Assembly (NCBI RefSeq): GCF_000744375.1 | Contig: NZ_JQLU01000003.1 | Coordinates: 186,001 to 250,000, forward strand | DNA: 64,000 nt | Reading direction: 5' to 3' | Origin: Carnobacterium gallinarum DSM 4847 | GTDB lineage: Bacteria > Bacillota > Bacilli > Lactobacillales > Carnobacteriaceae | Shown: positions 1 to 9,478 of the stretch, one piece after another | Numbering within the stretch: position 1 is the first letter of the stretch | Layout of the letters: each line of letters begins with the position of its first letter | Made by a program: the position numbers and the translations under genes | The notes under the pieces: model-generated | What the model was told of the DNA's origin: nothing | Databases searched by the model: none | What the model saw: only the letters and a program-made list of their open reading frames with translations

Positions 1-366
1 AACAACATGATAAGAACGATAACCACTCTCTTTATTATTTGTGATGTAATCTCGTTCTTCAACAATTTTAAAATCACGACGATTTCGCAATAGTTTTACA
101 ACCATATGAATATCATCAACAAATTGACACATAATTCTTAACCCTGCGATATCTTGCATATCTGTTTCAAGTCGATTCATATCAATTGAACGTAGCTGAG
201 CTTTAGCTAAGATACTATCTTTAGGCTTCACTCTACCTGTTACAAATTCAATTGGACTATGCTGACTTTCTTGTCTAAATTGTTTTCGAATGCCTTTTAG
301 CTTGATCTTCAGTTCTTCTACCGCCTGAGTATAAGGTGCAGAAAAATTATCCCAATTTTCAATCAT
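1..366 (-). CDS. relQ: RelQ-type small alarmone synthetase (partial, C-terminus outside window)
   Basis: Small (p)ppGpp synthetase without hydrolase or ACT domains, making alarmone from ATP and GTP/GDP in the cytosol. The 122 visible codons read MIENWDNF at the start, then FVTGRVKPKDSI and DIAGLRIMCQF, which are RelA/SpoT synthetase-fold motifs, and ERDYITNNKESGYRSYH, the substrate-binding segment. The ATG at 366 has an AAGAAGGT ribosome binding site just upstream. The gene runs off the left edge. It is divergent from the CYTH gene, matching the yjbK-yjbM neighbourhood known from Bacillus. Family assignment is firm; the symbol is by similarity. Confidence 0.9.
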   Translation of the reverse strand, partial: MIENWDNFSAPYTQAVEELKIKLKGIRKQFRQESQHSPIEFVTGRVKPKDSILAKAQLRSIDMNRLETDMQDIAGLRIMCQFVDDIHMVVKLLRNRRDFKIVEERDYITNNKESGYRSYHVV

Positions 367-533
367 TATGCATACCTTCTTTATCTATCAATTAAAAAAC
401 TACTCTTATTCAAGAAACGAATAAGCATACAGATTCATTTTAACATATGTAGCACTGAAAAAGCATTCTGAAATCCAAATATCTCTGAAAAATATGGTAA
501 GATAAAGATAGTATAAAATAAGGAGTTAAAATT

Positions 534-1112
534 ATGAGCGAACAATTAGAAATTGAATTTAAAAATATGCTAACAAAAGCTGAGTATATCCAACTTTTGG
601 ATTATTTCCAAGCACACGAATCAAGTTTTTTTACTCAAACAAATAGTTACTTTGATACACCCACTTGGACTTTAAAAAAATTAGGAGCCGGTCTACGAAT
701 TCGTCTATTGCCTCACTCCGCTGAACTGACTTTAAAAACACCCTTTCAAGATGGACTGCTAGAAACAACAGATTCCCTTTCTTTACATGAAGGACAACAA
801 TTAATTGCAAATAAAACTATCAAACTAAATGGTGCAGTGGCTGAAAAATTAGTCGAACTGGGCGTTACTCCTCAAGAGTTGAATCTATTAGGAACGTTAA
901 CAACTAAACGTTTTGAAAAAGAGACTAAAGATGGATTATTTGTATTAGATGAAAGCCAGTATGAAGGAATCACAGATTATGAGCTAGAATTTGAAGTAAA
1001 AAATCATGCTTCTGGAAAATTAGTTTTTGACAATTTTTTAACTACACAACAGCTCTCTATTCGACCAGCTAAGAATAAAATCGCTCGAATGATTGAAGCA
1101 AGATACAATTAA
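534..1112 (+). CDS. CYTH domain protein (YjbK-like)
   Basis: Triphosphate-tunnel CYTH protein of 192 residues. The defining ExExK signature is at residues 6-10 (EIEFK), followed by alternating charged beta-strands (RIRLLP, ELTLKTP, RFEKETKDG, YELEFEVK) that build the tunnel. Members hydrolyse inorganic or nucleoside triphosphates; the substrate here is unknown. An AAGGAG site lies 8 bases before the ATG. It sits between relQ and a YjbH-like gene, the same company as in Bacillus, where the genes are linked to stress control. Confidence 0.88.
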   Translation: MSEQLEIEFKNMLTKAEYIQLLDYFQAHESSFFTQTNSYFDTPTWTLKKLGAGLRIRLLPHSAELTLKTPFQDGLLETTDSLSLHEGQQLIANKTIKLNGAVAEKLVELGVTPQELNLLGTLTTKRFEKETKDGLFVLDESQYEGITDYELEFEVKNHASGKLVFDNFLTTQQLSIRPAKNKIARMIEARYN

Positions 1113-1298
1113 AAAGAATCACAAATCATGAATTTATTCGATAATTGTGGCGATTTTGTTACAGCTAACATTAGACCTATATAAAAGTCAAGTGCTTTTA
1201 ATACTTTTTTTTACCTTTGTTTGATAAAGTAAGGATATCAAAAAGAAACTAATTGGATTTGAACTCCAAAATAATAGATAACTAAGGTGAAGATAACT

Positions 1299-1985
1299 AT
1301 GTTAGCAGATAAAAAACAATCAACCATTCCTACATTTAAACGAGTCATTGAAATCTACCTTTTTGTTAACCCTATTGGCTCTCGTTGTTACGAATCAGAG
1401 AAGGAAGTTTTAGATTTTGTGAAAGATTTGGATCAAAAAGTCCATTTTCGCTTTATTCCATTTCATAACTTCCAAACTATAACTAATTTTATGCAATTTA
1501 ATCAAATGCCTGAAAAAAATTTAGATTTAAGAAATAAAATTTGCCACAATACTTATTTTGCATCACTAGCTTATAAAGCAGCCTTAATGCAAGGTAAGAA
1601 AAAAGGACGTACATTTTTATTAACCTTACAACATGAACTAGTTGAAAATAACGTAATTTTTAGTGAGGCTTTATTAATTCAAGTTGCTGAAGAAGCAAAA
1701 CTTGATATTCCCATGTTTCTTGAGGACAAAGAATCTGATTTTGCAAAAGCTTCTTATGAAGCAGATCAGCGTATTGCTCGTGAAATGTCTATTAAAAATA
1801 ACCCTTCTATGGTAATTTTTGATAATGAAAATGATACGTATGGATTATTAGTAGAATCTTGTATCACAGTAGATTTATTAAAAAAACTTTGTGACCCTAA
1901 GGCTACTCTTAAAGAGAATAATAGAAGCTTAGTGACACAAACTCCACACTCAGTAATTTCTAAACAACATTTACGTGTTTTGTAA
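1299..1985 (+). CDS. yjbH: YjbH-like DsbA-fold protein, probable Spx proteolysis adaptor
   Basis: Thioredoxin/DsbA-fold protein of 228 residues. The N-terminus has the YjbH/DsbA-like segment FVNPIGSRCYESEKEV with a single cysteine in place of CxxC, followed by a helical insertion and a C-terminal NNPSMVIFD strand. In Bacillus and Staphylococcus YjbH delivers Spx to ClpXP; spx itself is 10 kb away. A GTG at 1287 is in frame, but the AAGGTGA motif overlapping it is well placed for the ATG at 1299, so that start is chosen. It is shorter than Bacillus YjbH (about 300 residues), so a more general DsbA-family role remains possible. Confidence 0.75.
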   Translation: MLADKKQSTIPTFKRVIEIYLFVNPIGSRCYESEKEVLDFVKDLDQKVHFRFIPFHNFQTITNFMQFNQMPEKNLDLRNKICHNTYFASLAYKAALMQGKKKGRTFLLTLQHELVENNVIFSEALLIQVAEEAKLDIPMFLEDKESDFAKASYEADQRIAREMSIKNNPSMVIFDNENDTYGLLVESCITVDLLKKLCDPKATLKENNRSLVTQTPHSVISKQHLRVL

Positions 1986-1990
1986 AATAA

Positions 1991-2040
1991 AAGAGCTGGA
2001 AACAAAACTAAAAAATAGTTTTGTTTCCAGCTCTTTTTCT
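1991..2040. terminator. Bidirectional intrinsic terminator
   Basis: An 18-bp perfect stem (AGAGCTGG..., 1992-2009 with 2017-2034) with a 7-base A/T loop, flanked by A-rich and T-rich runs. It sits between yjbH (+) and pepF (-). Confidence 0.9.
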
Positions 2041-2093
2041 GCATAAAATTCCGGATTATTTCTCAAAATTTAACATTTTTTCTATTATTTTAC

Positions 2094-3911
2094 TTACCCT
2101 TTTAAAGTAGCAATCAATGCTTCTAATTCATTTAAACGTGCTTCAAAAACTTTCATGGCATCTTCAATATAGGTTTTTTCAGTCATATCGACACCAGCTT
2201 TTTTCATCACTTCAATTGGAAAATCACTACTGCCCGATTTCAAATAATTCAAATAATGGTCCAATGCGCCTTCTTCACCGGCTAAAATTTTAGCCGATAA
2301 TGCTGAAGCTGCTGAAAAACCAGTCGCATATTGATACACATAATAATTATAATAGAAATGCGGGATACGAGTCCACTCAATTGCAATCTCAGGATCTTTC
2401 GCAACAGAAGGACCATAATAACGAGCATTTAAATCAGCATAGTACTCTGACAAATAATCGGCTGTCAAAGGAACTCCTGCAGCTGATTTCTCATGAATAA
2501 AATGCTCGAATTCAGCAAATTGTGTCTGACGGAAAATTGTTCCTTTAAAACCATCTAAATAATGATTTAAGATATAGGCTCTGACCTTAGGATCTGTTTG
2601 AGTTTCTAATAAATATTCTGTCAGTAAGTTTTCATTAGTTGTCGACGCAATTTCTGCTAAGAAAATAGAATAGTCACCGTAAACATAAGGCTGATTCTTA
2701 CGGGTATAATAACTATGAACGCTATGCCCCATTTCATGAACTAACGTAAACAATTGATTCAGTGTATCATTCCAGTTCAATAAAATATATGGATTTGTTT
2801 CATATGCACCAGAGGAATAAGCTCCACTACGCTTGCCTACATTTTCAACAACATCAATCCATCGTTTATCAAATGCTTCTTCAACAATTGGTAAATATTC
2901 CGTTCCTAATGGCGCTAAGGCTTTTAAGGTTTCGGCTTTGGCTTCTTCGTAGGTGTAGCTAATCGCTGCTTCACCTGTAATCGGTGTATATAAATCATAC
3001 ATATGCAATTCTTCTACATCTAGTAGCTCTTTTCTAAGATTTACATAACGATGCAATAATGGTAAATGATTGTCAACAACTTCTAATAATGTATCATAAA
3101 CTGCTTCTGGAATATGATTAGCATCTAACGCCTTTTCCCTTGCAGAGTGATAATGATGCACGTCTGCGTTGTAGTTGTGGTATTTAACATGAGAAGATAA
3201 TGTACTAGCAAACGTATTTTTCAATCCATCGTAGGTTTTATATAAATTTTTAAATGCTGCTTCACGGACATCACGATTGGTGCTTTCCATTAATTGACCA
3301 TAAACACCATGGGAAAGCTGAACATCCTTTCCTTCCTCATCTTGGATTACGGGAAATTGAATGTCTGCATTATTCAAAATACTAAATGTGCGGCTAGATG
3401 CACCAAAAATCTCACCTGCCCCAGCTAATAAGGCTTCTTCGTTTGCTGATAATACATGTGCTCTTGAACTAGTCATTTGATCGATAAAATGACGATACAA
3501 CGTTAGCTCTTGGTTTTCTTGAAAAAAGCTTGTTAATTTTTCTGTTGGAATTTCTAATACTTCTGGTTCAAACCATGAAGTTGCTTCGCTAACCTTTGTC
3601 GCTAACGCACTGGCGCGATCATACATTCCTTGATAGTCGGAATTAGTTGTATCTTGATCATTTTTTAAATGGGCATAAACATAAATTGTTTCTAAATGAT
3701 TGGACACATCTAGTAAAAAATCGATTCCTTTTACTAATTGCTTTGAGCTCTCACCAATCTTACCCTTTACAGAATCTACTTTTTCTAGCTTAGTTTCTAA
3801 TTCTTGATAACTTTGATTAAACTCATCATCTGATTTAAAAATAACATCCAAATCCCATGTTAATTCAACTGGAACTTCAGGTCTCAAAGGTAATTTTTGG
3901 GTTTCTGACAT
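2094..3911 (-). CDS. pepF: Oligoendopeptidase F (M3B zinc peptidase)
   Basis: Cytosolic metallopeptidase of 605 residues that cuts imported oligopeptides. The HExxH zinc site (LVHEMGHSVHSYY) lies near residue 390, with the typical third-ligand region (EIASTTNENLL) about 25 residues later. An upstream in-frame start exists, but a strong AAGGAGG box places the start at 3911 (MSETQKLPLR). It lies 118 bases downstream of coiA on the same strand, the same order as in streptococci and enterococci. It probably acts after Opp uptake. Confidence 0.95.
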   Translation of the reverse strand: MSETQKLPLRPEVPVELTWDLDVIFKSDDEFNQSYQELETKLEKVDSVKGKIGESSKQLVKGIDFLLDVSNHLETIYVYAHLKNDQDTTNSDYQGMYDRASALATKVSEATSWFEPEVLEIPTEKLTSFFQENQELTLYRHFIDQMTSSRAHVLSANEEALLAGAGEIFGASSRTFSILNNADIQFPVIQDEEGKDVQLSHGVYGQLMESTNRDVREAAFKNLYKTYDGLKNTFASTLSSHVKYHNYNADVHHYHSAREKALDANHIPEAVYDTLLEVVDNHLPLLHRYVNLRKELLDVEELHMYDLYTPITGEAAISYTYEEAKAETLKALAPLGTEYLPIVEEAFDKRWIDVVENVGKRSGAYSSGAYETNPYILLNWNDTLNQLFTLVHEMGHSVHSYYTRKNQPYVYGDYSIFLAEIASTTNENLLTEYLLETQTDPKVRAYILNHYLDGFKGTIFRQTQFAEFEHFIHEKSAAGVPLTADYLSEYYADLNARYYGPSVAKDPEIAIEWTRIPHFYYNYYVYQYATGFSAASALSAKILAGEEGALDHYLNYLKSGSSDFPIEVMKKAGVDMTEKTYIEDAMKVFEARLNELEALIATLKG

Positions 3912-4029
3912 AATAGCAAATCCTCCTTGTATTTTCATCACTTTCTAATATTACCATAAATCTACTAAAAAAGTGGAGTTTTTGTTTGAATTAACTAAAA
4001 ATAAAAGGAAAAGAAAATTCGACTATTCT

Positions 4030-5217
4030 CTAAAACTCTTTCTCTTCTAATTCTTGATCAATTTCTATAAAATCACGATTTTTTTCTGCTTCATTTTGAT
4101 AAAAATAAGGATGTTTCACAAGCTTCCATTCTTTTTCACCACTCTTTTCAATTAAACCTAACTGAGCTAACATACTTAGATAGTCCAAAAAGGAATTCGT
4201 AAGTACCTTATCTCTTAGTTGCGGAATGGAGTAGAGAGTGATTTTCTTTTCGTGAACTAACTGTTTTAAATAGCCCAAATAGTCCATTTCTATAAAGCAT
4301 CCTCCATTATCTAAACAAACAATCCATTCAATAATTAAATAATGCCAATAAATTGAAGACGTTTGAATGAAGCTATTTTTATAACATGGAAAATAAACTT
4401 CTTTTGGTAGATTCAGTAAATTTTTTCCTTGTTGGTAAAGATATTTTTGTATCTCTTCCACTTCTTTTGTTCTATAAAAACGTCCTTGATTTAAGTAATG
4501 TTGATACCGTTGTAAGTAATTGGGGATTGCTTCTGCTTTAGTACTAATCCAGGCTAAATTTTTTTTTGCTAATTGGCTTTTCAATTCGCTAAGCGTATGA
4601 CCTTTTTTTACTAAGGAAAATAACAACAAACCTGAACTTATTTTTTTGAAAGGCTCACTTTCTTTAATTTGAAAAAAACAGTCTAACTCTTTTTTGATAA
4701 CATTTAAATAATATAACTGTAAGCCTAAGTGTTTATGATAACGCAAAAAACTTCTTTGTTGATTTGTTAGACGTTGATGACTGCGAAAACTTGCTCCTAA
4801 AACCCAGTAAACTTCATAGCCTATTTGCTGGTATCCTTTTGTTCGTTCTTTCATTCGTTTTAAAGAAATTGGACTGCACTGAAATTCAATTGCTACTGGT
4901 CGCTTTTCAGAAAGCCAAATTAATAAATCGGGACGCTGTTTTAAATCTGGCAAATAAGCTTCTAACTGACATGGAATCCCTTGTTGTTTAAACCAATTAA
5001 ATAGCAGACGCTTCCCTGCAATATGTTCTCTTGTTTCTCCTTCTGAAAAAGTTTGACAATCTTTTTGGGTGTAGTGAGCAAAATGGGATTGAATCGTAGT
5101 GCCTTTTTTATAAAATACTCCTTTGCCACATCCTGGACAAAAATAATCTTTCTTATCCGTCTTTAACTCTTGATCTGCAAAGATATAACGATTCTCCTTT
5201 GTTAAAGCTACTAGCAT
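4030..5217 (-). CDS. coiA: Competence protein CoiA
   Basis: CoiA-family nuclease-like protein of 395 residues, needed for recombination of incoming DNA in competent streptococci. The N-terminal CPGCG zinc-type motif is near residues 27-31, followed by HIAGKRLLFNWF, and a PD-(D/E)xK-like core (RPDLLIW, then AIEFQCSPIS). The rest is lysine-rich and variable, as usual in the family. The AAAGGAGCC site supports the start. No other late competence gene is in the window, so natural competence cannot be judged from it. Confidence 0.9.
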   Translation of the reverse strand: MLVALTKENRYIFADQELKTDKKDYFCPGCGKGVFYKKGTTIQSHFAHYTQKDCQTFSEGETREHIAGKRLLFNWFKQQGIPCQLEAYLPDLKQRPDLLIWLSEKRPVAIEFQCSPISLKRMKERTKGYQQIGYEVYWVLGASFRSHQRLTNQQRSFLRYHKHLGLQLYYLNVIKKELDCFFQIKESEPFKKISSGLLLFSLVKKGHTLSELKSQLAKKNLAWISTKAEAIPNYLQRYQHYLNQGRFYRTKEVEEIQKYLYQQGKNLLNLPKEVYFPCYKNSFIQTSSIYWHYLIIEWIVCLDNGGCFIEMDYLGYLKQLVHEKKITLYSIPQLRDKVLTNSFLDYLSMLAQLGLIEKSGEKEWKLVKHPYFYQNEAEKNRDFIEIDQELEEKEF

Positions 5218-5332
5218 TTTTGGCTCCTTTCTTCTACTCTATTTTATCGTGCCTTAAAATAAGTATCCGTAAAAAAAAACAAATTTTGCGAAAAAAATTA
5301 AAAAAATTTATCATTTAGCTTTAATAATTAAG

Positions 5333-5370
5333 CTGACAGACAGTTGTCAGTTTAGCTATGCTATTATAAA
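5333..5370 (+). promoter_or_regulatory. Operator-like inverted repeat with possible promoter before the DfsB-like gene
   Basis: CTGACA (5333-5338) and TGTCAG (5345-5350) form a perfect 6-bp inverted repeat. The right arm overlaps a possible -35 (TTGTCA, 5344-5349). A TATAAA (5365-5370) follows after a short 15-base spacer. A repressor binding here would control the gene at 5401. No regulator is identified. Confidence 0.4.
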
Positions 5371-5400
5371 AATGTAATCAGCAAAGAAAGGAGGTCAACT

Positions 5401-5946
5401 ATGGTAAGACCTACAACAAAAATAGATTTACTTACCGCAGCAAATGAACAATTTGCAAAATTATGGGAATTAATTGACAGTATGAGTCTAGAAATACAAG
5501 GGAAGCTTTTTGAATTCAGTCCAGAATTTTTATTAAAAAGAAAAGAAGCTCACTGGAAACGCGACAAAAACTTATGTGATGTACTTATTCATTTGTATGA
5601 ATGGCATCAATTGTTACTAAATTGGGTCTTATCAAATCAAGAAGGATGTACCGTCCCATTCCTGCCTAAGCCTTATAATTGGAGAAACTATGGACAATTA
5701 AATCTTGAATTTTTAGAAAGACATCAAGAGACATCATTGAACGAAGCGAAAAAACTTCTTAAAGATAGCCATAAACACCTATTAACAATGATTGAATCTT
5801 TTACCAATGAAGAATTATTTGCAAAAAATAAAATTCCTTGGACTGGTACCTCTACGTTAGGAAGTTATTGCGTTTCTGCAACTTCCAGTCACTATGACTG
5901 GGCCATAAAAAAAACAAAACAGCATATTAAATCGCTAAAAAAATAG
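5401..5946 (+). CDS. DfsB/ClbS-like four-helix bundle protein (DUF1706 type)
   Basis: A 181-residue soluble helical protein. The family signature is visible: RPTTKIDLLTAANEQFAKLW at the start, KRDKNLCDVLIHLYEWHQLL in helix 2, PYNWRNYGQLN in the loop and STLGSYCVSATSSHYDWA near the end. Family members belong to the DinB/ClbS helical fold; ClbS hydrolyses colibactin, and most others have no known substrate. A GAAAGGAGGTC site precedes the ATG. The gene is alone, behind an operator-like repeat and followed by a terminator shared with mecA. Confidence 0.8.
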   Translation: MVRPTTKIDLLTAANEQFAKLWELIDSMSLEIQGKLFEFSPEFLLKRKEAHWKRDKNLCDVLIHLYEWHQLLLNWVLSNQEGCTVPFLPKPYNWRNYGQLNLEFLERHQETSLNEAKKLLKDSHKHLLTMIESFTNEELFAKNKIPWTGTSTLGSYCVSATSSHYDWAIKKTKQHIKSLKK

Positions 5947-5955
5947 TTAAAAAAA

Positions 5956-5985
5956 AAGGACTTGCAATAATGCAAGCCCTTTTTC
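5956..5985. terminator. Bidirectional intrinsic terminator
   Basis: Stem around CTTGCA/TGCAAG with the A-rich left and T-rich right sides (AAAGGACTTGCA, ATAA loop, TGCAAGCCCTTTTT). It lies between the convergent DfsB-like gene and mecA. Confidence 0.8.
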
Positions 5986-6013
5986 TTAATGATTCTAGAA
6001 AAACTTGGAACTA

Positions 6014-6682
6014 CTACTTAAAGTAATGTCTCGTTAATTCTAATGCACTTTTTTCCATAATCAGTTTACCATATTCTCCCAGAACATCTGCAGTCACAGG
6101 TGTTTCTTCAGCAAATTCAAGAGCAATTGCGATTTCATCTTCAACGCTTGTTTCAGTCATCTCTTCTACAAAAAAGATTAATTGTAAGAAATACGAATCT
6201 TTATATAAGTATAGATTTGACACAGCATTGTCTAAATACATCATATTAGCTAATGAAATCATATCTTCAAATTGTCCTAACTTTAAAACAACTTCTGAAG
6301 TTAATAAGTCTGGGTCTTGTAAATAAGAGTCAATTTCATCAGGTTCAGTTGAACTATTTAAGATTTGCTTTTTAACAAATTCGGTAAAATCCTCTGGAGT
6401 TGAGTTTTCAGGCAAAGAAGATAAATCAAATTGCTCATTTAATCCGCCGCCTTTACTGATAAACAATTCCAAGCCATTGCCGTTGGGTAACACTTGAAAC
6501 GTAATTGCATCAGATTCATGGAATTGCTCGTCAACATCTACTTCTTCAAGAATACTATAAAAGAAGGTCTCAATTTGTTTATGATTCCCTAGTAAATCTA
6601 AAAAAGTAATACCGCGTTCTTCCAAATCAGCATTTTCAATTAACACACGAATGGTATTTTCATTAATATGCTCCATTTCCAT
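6014..6682 (-). CDS. mecA: Adaptor protein MecA
   Basis: Adaptor of 222 residues that brings substrates (ComK/ComX-like factors, Spx in some species) to ClpC-ClpP. It begins MEMEHINENTIRVLI, the conserved MecA N-terminus, and has an acidic middle linker and the C-terminal ClpC-binding domain (EDMISLANMMYLDNAVSNLYLY...). An upstream GTG-type extension (5 residues) is possible, but the AGGTG site fits the ATG at 6682. It is monocistronic. Confidence 0.95.
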   Translation of the reverse strand: MEMEHINENTIRVLIENADLEERGITFLDLLGNHKQIETFFYSILEEVDVDEQFHESDAITFQVLPNGNGLELFISKGGGLNEQFDLSSLPENSTPEDFTEFVKKQILNSSTEPDEIDSYLQDPDLLTSEVVLKLGQFEDMISLANMMYLDNAVSNLYLYKDSYFLQLIFFVEEMTETSVEDEIAIALEFAEETPVTADVLGEYGKLIMEKSALELTRHYFK

Positions 6683-6883
6683 GATCTTACACCTCATTTC
6701 CTATTCTAGTCTTGAATAAACTAGAATCTCTATAAGACCATTTTAAAGCAAATAAGCAAAAAGTAAAGCTAAATGCAACAATTATTGAAATTCTTCTTAA
6801 TTATTTTGCCATTATTGACATCCATTAAATATCTACTGCTATTTTAAATTAGACGGCTTATAAAATTAACACAATTCTGCCAA

Positions 6884-7405
6884 TTAATTTTTATTTTTAA
6901 TGAAGGCCAACATCTCATTGCTAAACATACTTTTATTGTCATTTTTTGAAGCAGCCGTTATTGCCTCAACATCAGCTGGTTCATGGGCCCAACTACCAGA
7001 ATCTGCGGTTAAAAAGATTCCTAACTTTTCATCATCTTTATGAGTATCAATATATTCTAAAACCTTTACTGGTGGTTCGCTTGATTGAACCGTTGAAAAA
7101 ATTAGCACTTTATCCCAATCTGCTAGTTTATTCGATAGAATCTCTTCAATAGGTTCAACTTGAACATAAATATTCTGACCCGAAAGTTCTTTTTTTAGTT
7201 CCGTTAAAACATTATTTTTGAATTCACGATCTTGAGTATAAATAACTACTTTTTGGCTGTTTTTCTTATCTTTGGCTTCTAAGTTGATTGTGTAACTTTT
7301 GATTTCTCCTTGAACTCGTTGCCAACGGTAAACACCTAGAAACCCACCTGCTCCCACTAAAATAACTACTAATATGATTAACGCAACTTTTACTTTTTTA
7401 TTCAT
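6884..7405 (-). CDS. Membrane-anchored protein with flavodoxin-like domain, last gene of ABC operon
   Basis: A 173-residue protein with one N-terminal membrane segment (residues about 7-27, ALIILVVILVGAGGFLGVY) and an outside domain with alternating strands and helices (KVVIYTQ, NIYVQVEP, KVLIFSTV, LGIFLTADSGSW) that resembles a flavodoxin fold without an obvious FMN loop. I do not recognise its function. It lies 39 bases downstream of the fused ABC transporter and probably belongs to that transport system as an accessory protein. Confidence 0.6.
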   Translation of the reverse strand: MNKKVKVALIILVVILVGAGGFLGVYRWQRVQGEIKSYTINLEAKDKKNSQKVVIYTQDREFKNNVLTELKKELSGQNIYVQVEPIEEILSNKLADWDKVLIFSTVQSSEPPVKVLEYIDTHKDDEKLGIFLTADSGSWAHEPADVEAITAASKNDNKSMFSNEMLAFIKNKN

Positions 7406-7444
7406 TTTATTTTCCTACTTTCTCTTTTATTCATGATTTTATTT

Positions 7445-9457
7445 TTATTCGTAACGCAACGCTTCAATTGGATCTAATTTTGCAGCCTTTCCAGCTGGGT
7501 ACAAGGAGAAGATAATCCCCAAGATAACTGTAGCTACTATTGTAAATCCAATTGTTAACGGCGCTAATTGGATCACGTTTTTAATGCCGATTGCCGATTC
7601 AATCAAAGGATTGCCAACAAATTGAGTCAATAATGCTACACTAATTGAAATTAAATTAGATAACATCATAATATAAATTGCTTCCATTCTAAACAAACGC
7701 TTGATGTAGTTTTTTTTATAACCAATAGAACGTAAAATACCGATTTCTCTTGTTCGTTCAACAACACCAATATACAACACAACAGCAATCATGACTCCTG
7801 CAACAACTAATGAAAGTCCTGCAATAAAGGCTAACAAATAAACAATAATATCGGTAAATTGTTTAAAGGTATCTAAAAACGAAGAAGCATTGGTAATGGC
7901 ATAATTTTCGTAATTCGCATCATCTTTGTATTTATCAATAAATTCTTTAGCCTCATCCGGTGAATCAGCAAAACCATCTACCGTATAAACAGGATTTTCA
8001 TTACCTAACGCTATAACTGTTTCTTCAAAGGTTGTTGGAGATGCAATAAAACCTTGAACAAATCCTTCTTCGTCTGGGGAAATGATACCTCGAATCGTCG
8101 TTGTAACTTTGACTGGTTCAGACTCTATTCCTTTTTCACGACCTTGATAAACAAGTGTAATAGGCTTTCCAATTAATACTTTTGTATTGGCTGTTGTTAA
8201 ATCAGTTGTTTTTAAATCTAGAATTTTCTTCGCTACCTCTGAAGGCAAAACAATCCCTTTCTCCTTTGGCGTAATAAATGCACCCGCGATTAAATAACCC
8301 TCTGAAACAGTATTGTTTTTATATCGTATCTCGGCTAAATTCCCTTCATCCATTTGTGTTGGAGCAATCTCTTCTAAGAGTTTATCTTCATACTGAAAAC
8401 GAATTCCAGTAAGATGAGCACGTTCGTAAATTTCAGTGATTCCGGCTTTTTTATATAACTCTGTTAGATCTGAGATCTCGTCTTTACTTAATAACTCTGA
8501 TGGTCGTGGTGGTCCACCACGTTCTGGATCTTGGTAGTAGGCTGTAATTTGATTAGGAGAATAGGCCGTTTGGAACATATCTGCTAAAACACCGTTAATT
8601 CCATTTCCAATCCCCAAAGCCAATAAAATAGCTGTAATACCAATTGATGTACCAAAAGCGACTAATAGGTTACGCATTTTTCGGCTAAAGAAACTCTTTC
8701 CGGCTAAAGCCATACTGACTAGAAATGGCAGCGCAACTGGCGATTTCTTCTCTGAATTTTCTTGACTGACTGTATTTCTTGTTTTTTCAGTGAAGACATC
8801 ATCGCTTAAAATACGACCATCTTTAATTCGTAAAACCTTCGTGGCGTAAGAGATCAGCTCTTCATCATGAGTAACCACAATGACTAACGTTCCTTCTTCA
8901 GTTAATTTTTTCAATAAATGAATGATTGATTCTGCTGTAACTGAATCTAACGCTCCTGTTGGCTCATCTGCAATGATGACACTTGGATTATTGGCTAATG
9001 AACGGGCAATCGCTACCCGCTGTTTTTGACCACCTGAAAGTTGATTCGGAAATTTATCATAATGGCTACTTAAGCCGACTTTATCTAATAACTCTTTTGC
9101 TCGGTGCGTACAATCTGCTTTGCTTAATTCTCGATCTAAGTAGAGCGAACTTTTAACATTTTCTAAGATTGACAAATGCGCAATCAGATTAAAATTTTGA
9201 AACACGAATCCAACTTCATTTTTATGAAAATTATCACTATTTAACTCTTTTAAATTCGTTCCTTTGTATGAAACCGTACCTTCATAATCTGTATCTAATC
9301 CACTTAAAATATTAAGCAAGGTCGTCTTGCCACTGCCGCTGGCACCTAAAATCAAAGCAAAATCGCCTGCACTAAAATTTGTTGAAATATCATGCAAAAC
9401 CATTTCTTTCCGTTTATCAATCATAAAAAATTTTGATACTTTATCTACTTGATACAT
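7445..9457 (-). CDS. Fused ABC transporter: ATPase plus FtsX-type permease (MacB/YtrEF-like)
   Basis: A 670-residue fusion. Residues 1-220 are an ABC ATPase with Walker A GASGSGKTT (about 40), signature LSGGQKQR (about 141) and Walker B IIADEPTGALD. After a linker comes an FtsX/MacB permease half: one membrane helix near 265, a large periplasm-type outside domain, then three helices and the end motif ERTREIGILRSIGYKK...PIEALRYE. MacB-type proteins use ATP to drive outside work, often on peptides or envelope stress, rather than classical transport. In Bacillus the matching YtrE and YtrF are separate, so this is a fusion. Confidence 0.85.
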   Translation of the reverse strand: MYQVDKVSKFFMIDKRKEMVLHDISTNFSAGDFALILGASGSGKTTLLNILSGLDTDYEGTVSYKGTNLKELNSDNFHKNEVGFVFQNFNLIAHLSILENVKSSLYLDRELSKADCTHRAKELLDKVGLSSHYDKFPNQLSGGQKQRVAIARSLANNPSVIIADEPTGALDSVTAESIIHLLKKLTEEGTLVIVVTHDEELISYATKVLRIKDGRILSDDVFTEKTRNTVSQENSEKKSPVALPFLVSMALAGKSFFSRKMRNLLVAFGTSIGITAILLALGIGNGINGVLADMFQTAYSPNQITAYYQDPERGGPPRPSELLSKDEISDLTELYKKAGITEIYERAHLTGIRFQYEDKLLEEIAPTQMDEGNLAEIRYKNNTVSEGYLIAGAFITPKEKGIVLPSEVAKKILDLKTTDLTTANTKVLIGKPITLVYQGREKGIESEPVKVTTTIRGIISPDEEGFVQGFIASPTTFEETVIALGNENPVYTVDGFADSPDEAKEFIDKYKDDANYENYAITNASSFLDTFKQFTDIIVYLLAFIAGLSLVVAGVMIAVVLYIGVVERTREIGILRSIGYKKNYIKRLFRMEAIYIMMLSNLISISVALLTQFVGNPLIESAIGIKNVIQLAPLTIGFTIVATVILGIIFSLYPAGKAAKLDPIEALRYE

Positions 9458-9478
9458 AATCCAGCTCCTAACTTCCTG

